This document shows positions 1-5,655 of a stretch of 6,586 bases of DNA, one piece after another. Position 1 is the first letter of the stretch, and each line of letters starts with the position of its first letter. The stretch is from contig MGIN01000028.1 in assembly GCA_001793775.1 (NCBI GenBank), positions 1-6,586 of the forward strand. The letters run 5' to 3'. The translations under genes were made by a program, and so were the position numbers. The stretch comes from Candidatus Wolfebacteria bacterium GWA1_42_9 (GTDB taxonomy: Bacteria; Patescibacteriota; Minisyncoccia; UBA6257; JAGOQP01). The notes beneath the pieces are model-generated. The model made no database searches and was not told the origin of the DNA. It worked only from the letters and a program-made list of their open reading frames with translations.

Positions 1-1
1 T

Positions 2-604
2 CAAATGGCCCGGGCGACAGGTATTCATCTGATTCTCTCCACTCAAAGGCCTTCGGTGGAGGTAATTACCGGATTGATCAAAGCCAATATCACTGCCCGC
101 GTCGCTTTACAGGTAGCCAGCCAGATAGATTCCCGAACCATTTTGGACACAGCCGGAGCGGAAAAACTCCTTGGCGGAGGAGATTTACTTTTTGTCTCAG
201 CCGAGCTCTCTAAACCAAAAAGGATTCAGGGGGCTTACATTTCGGAAGAAGAGATTAAAAAAGTGACCGATTTTATCAGGGAGAATAACGAGGATTGGGC
301 CGGTGAAGAAGAGGTTTTTTTCAACGGAGAAAATAGTAGTGATGAAGAATGGTCGCGGGAAACTGGAAAGGATCTTTTTGAAGAATATGAGGAGGTTGAG
401 GGAGATGATGAATTGCTGAAGGAAGCGATTGAGGTGGTCAAACAGGCCAAAAAAGCATCGGCTTCCCTCCTTCAGAGAAGGTTGAAAGTGGGTTATGCCA
501 GAGCCGCCCGGCTTTTGGATATGATGGAAGAAAAGGGGTTGATTGGCCCGGGCGAAGGTGCTAAACCAAGAGAGGTTTACATTAGTAGTGAACAAGACAA
601 CTAA
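2..604 (+). CDS. ftsK: DNA translocase FtsK/SpoIIIE, C-terminal part (5' end outside window)
   Basis: This is the end of the hexameric double-stranded DNA pump that clears and segregates chromosomes at the division septum. The frame is open to the left edge, so the ATG at 5 is an internal Met, not the start. Numbering from that Met, residues 12-23 (STQRPSVEVITG), 43-48 (SRTILD) and 51-63 (GAEKLLGGGDLLF) are signature stretches of the late RecA-like motor domain. Residues about 93-135 form a strongly acidic linker. Residues about 135-194 are the winged-helix gamma domain, with the family motif GYARAARL at 163-170. In FtsK this domain reads polar DNA motifs and contacts XerD. The gene ends in tandem stops TAATAA. 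The membrane domain, Walker A and Walker B lie outside the window. The family call is firm. Whether it is a division FtsK or a SpoIIIE-like paralogue cannot be told from this end. Confidence 0.95.
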   Translation, partial: QMARATGIHLILSTQRPSVEVITGLIKANITARVALQVASQIDSRTILDTAGAEKLLGGGDLLFVSAELSKPKRIQGAYISEEEIKKVTDFIRENNEDWAGEEEVFFNGENSSDEEWSRETGKDLFEEYEEVEGDDELLKEAIEVVKQAKKASASLLQRRLKVGYARAARLLDMMEEKGLIGPGEGAKPREVYISSEQDN

Positions 605-694
605 TAACTTATAACCAATAACCTGAATGGAATGGTTTAGATTTTTAAAACTGATGGTTTTTATTTGTTATCAGTTATGAGTTATTAGTTATTT
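599..694. repeat. Heptad-repeat inverted repeat in the ftsK to rodZ-like gap
   Basis: The gap is built from 7-base units. On the left, three units ending in ATAAC run from 602 to 622 (TAATAAC, TTATAAC, CAATAAC). On the right, four units starting GTTAT run from 667 to 694 (GTTATCA, GTTATGA, GTTATTA, GTTATTT). The two sets are reverse complements, so 599-622 and 667-690 can pair over 24 positions with three mismatches (one a possible G-U), around a 44-nt loop. The left arm includes the ftsK stop codon. The stem is almost all A-T and has no classical U-run, so a terminator role is possible but weak. Confidence 0.75.
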
Positions 695-705
695 AGTTAA
701 TTTTT

Positions 706-1380
706 ATGGAACTAAAAGGTTTTCGAGGAATTTTAAGAGACGCGCTTAAAGACAGGGGTGCCAGTCCTCAGAAAATGTCAGAAGAAACGGGGATCGCCCC
801 GATTTATATTAGAGCTTTCTTGGATGGCGACTTTGAAAAACTTCCGGCCCTGCCCTACGTCCGAGGATATGTAGAAAGAATTTCTCAGTATCTGGACATA
901 GAATTCGACGATTTTTGGGGACAGTACAAAAAGGAGGCGGAGATTAAAAAATCGGGAGAGGAAGACAGGTTGCCCGTTAATCGATTTGCCCTTCAGCCAG
1001 CCAGTAAAAAGAATGTATTGATTATCGCCGTTGTTTTGATTTTTCTGGCATTGATTGTTCCTCAAATATCCAGTTTTTTTGGCTCTCCCACTCTGGAAGT
1101 GACCAACCCGGACAGAAACGATTTGATTGTTGACCAACCCAATTTTATTTTGAAAGGATTTGTAAAAAGAGCTCAGGACAAGGTGCTCATTAACGATGAA
1201 GAGATTGTTGTTTTCCCGGACGGAATGTTTGAAAAAGAGGTTGTCTTAAGCGAAAAAATTAATCTTTTCCGATTCAAAGCCAAAAGATTTTTGGGGAAAG
1301 AGGCAGTGATAGAGAGAACAATTATTTATGAGTCTGGTCAATCGGTTCCCGAAGAAAATGAAGCGACAACCACAGATTAA
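706..1380 (+). CDS. RodZ-like HTH membrane protein with Ig-like exterior domain
   Basis: The 224-aa protein has three parts. Residues about 5-75 are a RodZ-type helix-turn-helix (the HTH_25 fold), recognised from the FLDGDFEKLPALPYVRGYV pattern at 38-56, where the family typically reads EGDFxKLPxxxYxRGF. Residues about 103-120 are a hydrophobic membrane span following a Lys pair (KK at 101-102). Residues about 127-209 form a beta-rich exterior domain resembling the Ig-like or glucodextranase-B-like domains of this group, with the pattern LEVTNPDRNDLIVDQP at 130-145. A short polar tail ends in TTTD. In model bacteria RodZ ties MreB filaments to the envelope and affects cell shape. Here that role is inferred from domain layout only, and the HTH could instead bind DNA. 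No Shine-Dalgarno precedes the ATG, which is kept because the HTH begins at once. It lies 101 nt after ftsK and 54 nt before recA. Confidence 0.85.
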   Translation: MELKGFRGILRDALKDRGASPQKMSEETGIAPIYIRAFLDGDFEKLPALPYVRGYVERISQYLDIEFDDFWGQYKKEAEIKKSGEEDRLPVNRFALQPASKKNVLIIAVVLIFLALIVPQISSFFGSPTLEVTNPDRNDLIVDQPNFILKGFVKRAQDKVLINDEEIVVFPDGMFEKEVVLSEKINLFRFKAKRFLGKEAVIERTIIYESGQSVPEENEATTTD

Positions 1381-1402
1381 AGAAAGTTTGTTTAGTACAA
1401 AA

Positions 1403-1411
1403 TGTTATAAT
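1403..1411 (+). promoter_or_regulatory. Extended -10 promoter of recA
   Basis: TGTTATAAT is a consensus TGn extension plus a perfect TATAAT hexamer (1406-1411). No good -35 box lies 16-18 nt upstream, as is common for extended -10 promoters. Transcription would begin near 1418, leaving a leader of about 17 nt without a Shine-Dalgarno. Directly upstream, TTTAGTACAAAATG overlaps the promoter and is where a repressor could sit. Confidence 0.6.
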
Positions 1412-1434
1412 TAAAGAAAACAGTCAAAAACGAT

Positions 1435-2436
1435 ATGCTGAAAGACAAAAAAGAAAATAGTCAAAATGGTGACTTGGAAAACTTGATTGAATCTCTTCAA
1501 AGCAAGTTTGGAGAAGGGTCAGTAATGAAATTGGACGAGAGTAGAGCGGCCATAAAAGTAGAAACGGTTTCTACCGGTTCTTTTTCCCTGGACGCCGCTT
1601 TGGGAGTGGGCGGACTCCCCAAAGGAAGGATTGTTGAAATTTTTGGACCGGAAATGTCGGGAAAAACCACCCTGGCTCTTTCGGTTATCGCCCAATCTCA
1701 AAAGAAAGGAGGAAAATGCGCCTTTATTGACGCCGAGCACGCCTTGGACCCGGAATATGCCAAAAGAATCGGCGTTAAAACTTCGGAACTCTTGATTTCC
1801 CAGCCGGACAGCGGAGAACAGGCGCTCCAAATTTTGGAAAATCTGGTTAATTCGGGATTGATTGAAGTGGTGGTAGTAGATTCGGTAGCCGCTCTCACTC
1901 CCCGAGCCGAATTGGAAGGAGAAATTGGCGATCAACATATCGGACTTCAGGCTCGACTTATGTCCCAGGCCTTGAGAAAATTGACAGCCATTGCCTCCAA
2001 ACACGGAACGGTGATTGTTTTTATCAATCAACTGCGCTCCCAAATCGGTGTCATGTGGGGCAATCCGGAAATAACACCCGGAGGAAGGGCCTTAAAATTT
2101 TATGCTTCAATAAGAATCGACGTTCGCCGTCTGGCTCAGATTAAGAAAGGAGAAGAAATAGTCGGCAACCGAGTCAAAGCCAAGGTAGCCAAGAACAAAG
2201 TAGCTCCTCCTTTTAAAGTTGCCGAGTTTGATATTCTTTATGGACAGGGAATCTCTTATGCCGCCGATTTGGTAAACACCGGGTTAAAATACGGAGCCAT
2301 CACTAAAAGCGGCAACACTATGTCTTTTGAAGGAGAAAAGTTGGGAGTGGGCTTGGATGCCACTCGCCAACGCCTGGAGGAAGATAAAAAAATAGCCAAG
2401 GCAGTGGAACAAAAGATCGTTGAATTGATGAAATAA
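1435..2436 (+). CDS. recA: Recombinase RecA
   Basis: The 333-aa protein forms the ATP-dependent filament on single-stranded DNA that carries out homologous pairing and, where LexA exists, triggers its self-cleavage. The Walker A motif is GPEMSGKTT at 71-79, with Met74 where most RecA proteins have Ser. The catalytic Glu is E101 in FIDAEHALDP. Walker B is VVVVDS at 145-150. Loop L1 is around EGEIGDQHIGLQAR at 161-174. Loop L2 runs from about INQLRSQIGVMWGNPE (197-212) to GGRALKFYAS, with Q199 as the nucleotide-sensing Gln and W208 replacing the usual Phe. The C-terminal domain is present, but the long acidic tail of E. coli RecA is absent and the protein ends in IVELMK. Length is normal for a tail-less RecA. 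The start at 1435 suits the N-terminal helix and sits about 17 nt after the predicted transcription start. The gene ends in TAATAA. Confidence 0.98.
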   Translation: MLKDKKENSQNGDLENLIESLQSKFGEGSVMKLDESRAAIKVETVSTGSFSLDAALGVGGLPKGRIVEIFGPEMSGKTTLALSVIAQSQKKGGKCAFIDAEHALDPEYAKRIGVKTSELLISQPDSGEQALQILENLVNSGLIEVVVVDSVAALTPRAELEGEIGDQHIGLQARLMSQALRKLTAIASKHGTVIVFINQLRSQIGVMWGNPEITPGGRALKFYASIRIDVRRLAQIKKGEEIVGNRVKAKVAKNKVAPPFKVAEFDILYGQGISYAADLVNTGLKYGAITKSGNTMSFEGEKLGVGLDATRQRLEEDKKIAKAVEQKIVELMK

Positions 2437-2437
2437 T

Positions 2438-2467
2438 AAAATACCCCGGATTTGCCCGGGGTATTTT
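2438..2467. terminator. Bidirectional terminator shared by recA and the LCP gene
   Basis: Arms 2438-2449 (AAAATACCCCGG) and 2456-2467 (CCGGGGTATTTT) form a perfect 12-bp stem with a 6-nt loop. The GC-rich core is flanked by A and T tracts on both strands, so it can stop transcription from either side. It begins just after the recA tandem stop and overlaps the first two bases of the LCP gene's stop codon (2466-2468). Confidence 0.93.
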
Positions 2468-3419
2468 ATTTTACTTTTTCCTGAATATATTTTTTAATCT
2501 CCTGATAATTTTCAAACCCGGCCGAAGGAATAAGAACGGAGACGTTAGTAGTAGTTGCTCCCACCGGCAAAGAAATGTAGCCTGTTTTCAAAAGTTTGGT
2601 GGAAAAATCCAAGACAACGCTCTCTAAAGAAATCTCCGTTAAATTAGAATCAAAGATGTAAGGGGTAAGAAGCGACATATCAATTTGGGCATTGGCCAAA
2701 ATTGACGGATTTAAAATAAATTCTTTGAAGAAATCAATTTTTTTCTCTTTACTCAGAGCAATAAATTTATCAAAGGCACTTTTGATGACTGCCTGCTGAT
2801 TTTTTTCCCGAAAAAAATCTCCCTCCCGATTGTAGCGGTTGCGAATCAACCAAACAGCATCCTCGCCGTTTAAGTGTTGGGGTCCAGCTTTCATTTCAAA
2901 GTGACTCACCCAATCAACGGCTGTTTCTTCCAGAACGATATCCACCCCTCCCAAGAAATCAACGGCCTCTTTAACAATTTTTAGGTCAACTATCAGATAA
3001 CCGTCCGCCGAAAGGCCAGTGATATCTTTAACCTCACTTAAAACTGAAGGGATTTTTTTCTTGTAAATTGCCTCGTTTATTTTAAACTGTTCGTCTTTAT
3101 CGGAAATCCAAAGATCACGCGGCAAAGAAATGAGAAAGGTTTTATTCCTATCCGGGTCAAAATGAACCAAAACCAGGGCATCAGCCAGATCTCCTCCCTG
3201 ATATTCAACCCCAGGTCTGCCGAAGACTAAAATATTTATCTGGGACTGTCTAAAAATGTCCTCAAAAAAATCAGAAATGCTTTCCAGCCCCGGCTGAGAA
3301 ATTGGATTGCTGTCCCAGGAAAGATCCCGCGAGGGAATTTTGGGAACAAGAGCGTAGGCCGCTATTAAAATAAATAACCCACTAATAACAAGAAAGATAT
3401 ACTTGAAAAGAGACCGCAT
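2466..3419 (-). CDS. LytR-CpsA-Psr (LCP) family envelope protein
   Basis: The 317-aa protein has an N-terminal signal anchor (residues about 5-24, preceded by Arg and Lys) and an exterior LCP domain from about 60 to 222. LCP enzymes move glycopolymers from a polyprenyl-pyrophosphate carrier onto the cell wall or other acceptors. Visible family marks are INILVFG at 61-67, LISLPRD at 96-102, KINEAIY at 113-119, FLGGVDIVL at 155-163, and the RNR...GDFFREKNQQ stretch at 193-209. Two usual arginines are missing: the RSD-type motif near 76-80 reads GDLAD, and the closing RQQ reads NQQ (N207). A C-terminal region of about 90 residues (about 225-317) has no domain I recognise. The start at 3419 is followed at once by basic residues and the membrane span; only a weak purine run (AGAGAA) precedes it. 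The gene lies 67 nt after folD and could be co-transcribed with it. The acceptor polymer is unknown. Confidence 0.9.
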   Translation of the reverse strand: MRSLFKYIFLVISGLFILIAAYALVPKIPSRDLSWDSNPISQPGLESISDFFEDIFRQSQINILVFGRPGVEYQGGDLADALVLVHFDPDRNKTFLISLPRDLWISDKDEQFKINEAIYKKKIPSVLSEVKDITGLSADGYLIVDLKIVKEAVDFLGGVDIVLEETAVDWVSHFEMKAGPQHLNGEDAVWLIRNRYNREGDFFREKNQQAVIKSAFDKFIALSKEKKIDFFKEFILNPSILANAQIDMSLLTPYIFDSNLTEISLESVVLDFSTKLLKTGYISLPVGATTTNVSVLIPSAGFENYQEIKKYIQEKVK

Positions 3420-3434
3420 GTGTTTCTCTACGAA

Positions 3435-3448
3435 ATATTAATTTTGTA
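3435..3448 (-). promoter_or_regulatory. Possible promoter of the LCP gene
   Basis: On the minus strand TACAAAAT (3448-3441) abuts TAATAT (3440-3435), a 5-of-6 match to the -10 consensus, ending 15 nt before the LCP start codon. No convincing -35 box is visible, and read-through from glyA-folD would also serve the gene. Confidence 0.3.
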
Positions 3449-3473
3449 CGAATTTACTAATAAATATTTGTAT

Positions 3474-3491
3474 ATTAGTTAAATAGTTAAT
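3474..3491. repeat. AT-rich dispersed repeat, second copy
   Basis: ATTAGTTAAATAGTTAAT here matches 684-701 (ATTAGTTATTTAGTTAAT) at 16 of 18 positions on the same strand. It overlaps the folD stop codon (3487-3489), and the first copy lies next to the ftsK stop. A short inverted repeat, ACTAATA (3456-3462) and TATTAGT (3473-3479), lies beside and partly within it. Low complexity makes chance similarity possible. Confidence 0.5.
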
Positions 3492-4323
3492 AATCAGTAG
3501 CGTTCAACTTATAGAAACTCTTGAACAGAGAAGCGACTAAAATTGGTCCTGTTCCTCCCGGAGTGGGTGTGTAAAAAGAAAGGTGGTCTTCTCCGGTTTC
3601 AGCTAAAGAATCGGCATCAAAATCTCCGCTCATTCTTCCCGTTTTTTCACTTATTCCATACCCAAAATCTATCACTCCCACACCCTTTTTAAGCATGCTG
3701 GCTTTGACTAATCCCGTTCTACCAGTTCCCAAAACAACCAAATCAACGCTTTTCAAATAATCCAAGCTGCAACCCTCCGACAAAGAACAAACCTCAGAAA
3801 CTTCTTCTAGAAACCAATTGGTTACCGGACGTCCTACCAGAAATCCCTGCCCCAAAACCGCTACTTGCTCAAAAGAATTTCTTTTCAAATTCAGACTTTT
3901 TAGTATTTCGTCTATTACCGCCGCCGTTGGAGGTAAAACCAAAGACCGGCCGTGATAAAAAGAGCCAATTGTTCTCTCCGACATTATCTCAATGTCTTTC
4001 TGAGGCGGAACAACATTAACCGCGTAAAAAGGGTTGAGATTGTTTGGCAGAGGAAGTTGTAAAATTGCCCCGCCGCACCTTTTGGCCAAAACTATTTTCC
4101 TCATTCTTTCTCTTAGATCGTCATTGGTAATATTTTCCTCGTAGTGATACGAACGAAAATCTACTCCCAGTTCTCTGGCGATTTTTTCCTTTTGCTCAAT
4201 AAAACTGACCGAGCCCGGGTCGTTGCCTACCAAAAAAACCGCCAGAAATTTTTTGGGTACTGGTTGTGATTGTAACCCGGTTAATATTTTTTGAGCAATT
4301 TCTTTTCCGTTTATTTTAACCAT
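3487..4323 (-). CDS. folD: Methylene-THF dehydrogenase / cyclohydrolase FolD, divergent folate site
   Basis: The 278-aa protein should interconvert 5,10-methylene-THF and 10-formyl-THF using NAD(P), in the cytosol. Family marks include the catalytic Lys K45 in SVSFIEQK (38-45), the active-site Gln Q89 in LQLPLP (88-93), the nucleotide-fold motif GQGFLVGRP (158-166) in place of the usual GRSxxVGxP, and TPTPGGTGP (252-260). Several folate-site positions differ from the norm: the YVxxK Tyr is F41, the KDVDGF motif is KDIEIM (109-114), and PCTPxG is PPTAAV (131-136). Length is usual for FolD. I chose the ATG at 4323, which overlaps the glyA stop by 8 nt (ATGGTTAA) and fits translational coupling. 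An in-frame TTG at 4335 is the alternative and adds four residues. Fold and family are clear. Whether both activities persist is uncertain. Confidence 0.93.
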   Translation of the reverse strand: MVKINGKEIAQKILTGLQSQPVPKKFLAVFLVGNDPGSVSFIEQKEKIARELGVDFRSYHYEENITNDDLRERMRKIVLAKRCGGAILQLPLPNNLNPFYAVNVVPPQKDIEIMSERTIGSFYHGRSLVLPPTAAVIDEILKSLNLKRNSFEQVAVLGQGFLVGRPVTNWFLEEVSEVCSLSEGCSLDYLKSVDLVVLGTGRTGLVKASMLKKGVGVIDFGYGISEKTGRMSGDFDADSLAETGEDHLSFYTPTPGGTGPILVASLFKSFYKLNATDY

Positions 4324-5521
4324 GTCTGCATACAACCAAAACGTTATAAATTTTCTTGGCCAATTTTTTCATATCCTTCTCTTTCATCCCTTTTGAGGTG
4401 ACAGCGTAGGTACCAATTCTGATAGCCGACGGTTTAAAAGGAGAGATGTCTCCAAAAACGGTGTTGCGGTTGGCCAAAATTCCTTCTTTTTCCAGCATTT
4501 TTTCCGCTTCAAAACCGTTCATCCCAAGTCCCAAAACATTCACTAAAAACAGATGGCTCTCGGTTTTTCCTCCAACCACCACAAATCCCATTTTTTTCAT
4601 CTCCGCGCAAAGCACTTTGGCGTTTCTAACAACTTGTCTGTAATATTTTTTGTTTTTTGCCGTCAGCCAAAGCCCGTGAGCAATGGCGGCAATGGTATTG
4701 TTATGAGGTCCTCCCTGAAGCCCGGGGAAAACCGCTTTGTCAACTAATAAAGGCAAGTCAATTTTTTCTTTTTTTGCCAAAGAAGAATTTTTACTTATGT
4801 AGATTAATGCTGCTCTTGGCCCAAAAAGAGATTTGTGAGTCGTGGTCATCACAAAATCAGAAAACTTAAAAGGATAAGGATAGTAACCGGCGGAAACAAG
4901 ACCAGCATAGTGGGAAATATCAGCTAGATGATAGGCGCTAACCTTCTTGGCGATTTTTCCTATTTTTTCAAAGTTTATTTTTTTAGGATAAGCCGAAGCC
5001 CCGGAAATAATCATCTTGGGTTTATGTTTCCTGGCTAATTTCTCCAATTCCCCGTAATCAATGTCGTAATTTTTATCAACGCCGTAGTGAACGACATTAA
5101 AAAGCTTTCCGGTAAAACTGACTTTTGAACCGTGAGAGAGGTGGCCTCCGGCGGTTAGGTTCATGGATAATATGGTTTCGCCCGGTTTTAAAACAGACAA
5201 ATAAACAGCCAGATTAGCCACTGCTCCCGAGTAGGCCTGAACATTAACGTGCCAGTTCCTAGAACTTAAGCGAAAAATTTTTAGGGCTCTTTTTTTTGCC
5301 AGTTCTTCTATCTGGTCATAGTAGACATTTCCCGGATAGTATCTTTTGCCCGGATACCCTTCCGAGTACTTATTGGTCAGTTCCGAGCCCAGCAATTCCA
5401 AAACTCCCTGAGGAGCGATGTTTTCCGAAGCAATTAAATCAATGGTGTTTTTCTGTCTTTTCACCTCTTTCTCCGCCAAACTAGATAAAATCCTGTCTTT
5501 TTTCTTAAGCGTTTTGAACAT
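4316..5521 (-). CDS. glyA: Serine hydroxymethyltransferase
   Basis: The 401-aa PLP enzyme transfers the hydroxymethyl carbon of serine to tetrahydrofolate, giving glycine and 5,10-methylene-THF, the substrate of the FolD encoded next. Visible motifs are LIASENIAP at 29-37, the SEGYPGKRYYPG segment at 53-64, NVQAYSGAVAN at 93-103 (usually NVQPxSGxxAN), GGHLSHGS at 125-132, PLP-contact D201 and H204 in ADISHYAGLV, and the Schiff-base Lys K230 in TTTHKSLFGPR. Substrate-carboxylate Arg is R368 in SAIRIGTYAVTSKG, where Pro is commoner than Tyr372. I start at the ATG at 5521 because the family N-terminus begins there. The same frame stays open to an ATG at 5617, but those 32 extra codons run through the upstream terminator hairpin and resemble no GlyA. 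The gene is slightly shorter than the usual 410-420 residues. No Shine-Dalgarno is seen, consistent with a leaderless message. Confidence 0.97.
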   Translation of the reverse strand: MFKTLKKKDRILSSLAEKEVKRQKNTIDLIASENIAPQGVLELLGSELTNKYSEGYPGKRYYPGNVYYDQIEELAKKRALKIFRLSSRNWHVNVQAYSGAVANLAVYLSVLKPGETILSMNLTAGGHLSHGSKVSFTGKLFNVVHYGVDKNYDIDYGELEKLARKHKPKMIISGASAYPKKINFEKIGKIAKKVSAYHLADISHYAGLVSAGYYPYPFKFSDFVMTTTHKSLFGPRAALIYISKNSSLAKKEKIDLPLLVDKAVFPGLQGGPHNNTIAAIAHGLWLTAKNKKYYRQVVRNAKVLCAEMKKMGFVVVGGKTESHLFLVNVLGLGMNGFEAEKMLEKEGILANRNTVFGDISPFKPSAIRIGTYAVTSKGMKEKDMKKLAKKIYNVLVVCRHG

Positions 5522-5527
5522 TAGACA

Positions 5528-5557
5528 ATCATAATTCAAAATGGCGGATATAAGCAA
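5528..5557 (-). promoter_or_regulatory. Candidate glyA-folD promoter (leaderless start)
   Basis: On the minus strand TTGCTT (5557-5552) and TATGAT (5533-5528) are spaced by 18 nt. The -35 box is weak and the -10 box matches 5 of 6. Initiation about 7 nt downstream would fall on or next to the A of the glyA ATG at 5521. The strong hairpin just upstream implies that glyA needs its own promoter here. Confidence 0.5.
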
Positions 5558-5568
5558 GTTATTTTGTA

Positions 5569-5606
5569 AGCTAAAACAATCCCGATTTATCGGGATTGTT
5601 TTAGCT
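5569..5606. terminator. Strong bidirectional hairpin terminator
   Basis: Arms 5569-5586 and 5589-5606 are perfect 18-base reverse complements around a 2-base centre, in practice about 17 bp with a 4-nt loop. The core ATCCCGAT/ATCGGGAT is flanked by AAAACA and TGTTTT, giving a U-rich run in either direction. It ends transcription of the Met-rich and copper ATPase genes before glyA. A wider 8-base pair of arms, TGGCGGAT (5542-5549) and ATCCGCCA (5620-5627), encloses it. Confidence 0.9.
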
Positions 5607-5655
5607 CTAATCAGCATCCATCCGCCACATCCGCATTATCAGCAAACGTTAGTTC

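Noticed and set aside
197..595. Long open frames antisense to ftsK.
   Set aside because: These are compositional shadows of the acidic, A/G-rich ftsK coding strand. The translations are low complexity and show no domain.
602..694. The heptad repeats considered as a CRISPR array or attachment site.
   Set aside because: Units are 7 bases with no spacers, no cas genes are near, and there is no integrase or tRNA gene.
1519..2043. A 174-codon open frame antisense to recA.
   Set aside because: It lies wholly inside a clear recA and has no start signal or recognisable protein features. It is a frame shadow of coding sequence.
5522..5617. A 32-codon upstream extension of glyA from an ATG at 5617.
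   Set aside because: It runs through a perfect terminator hairpin and does not resemble any GlyA N-terminus. The family sequence begins at the ATG at 5521.
5542..5627. The region upstream of glyA considered as a glycine riboswitch or other aptamer.
   Set aside because: The span is too short and is dominated by a simple terminator stem. No glycine aptamer core or tandem helices were seen.
5607..5636. A 9-codon minus-strand frame (ATG CGG ATG ... TAG) between the Met-rich gene and the hairpin, with a doubled GCGGATG.
   Set aside because: It is too short, has no ribosome binding site and no recognisable leader-peptide logic. The repeat is only 7 bases.
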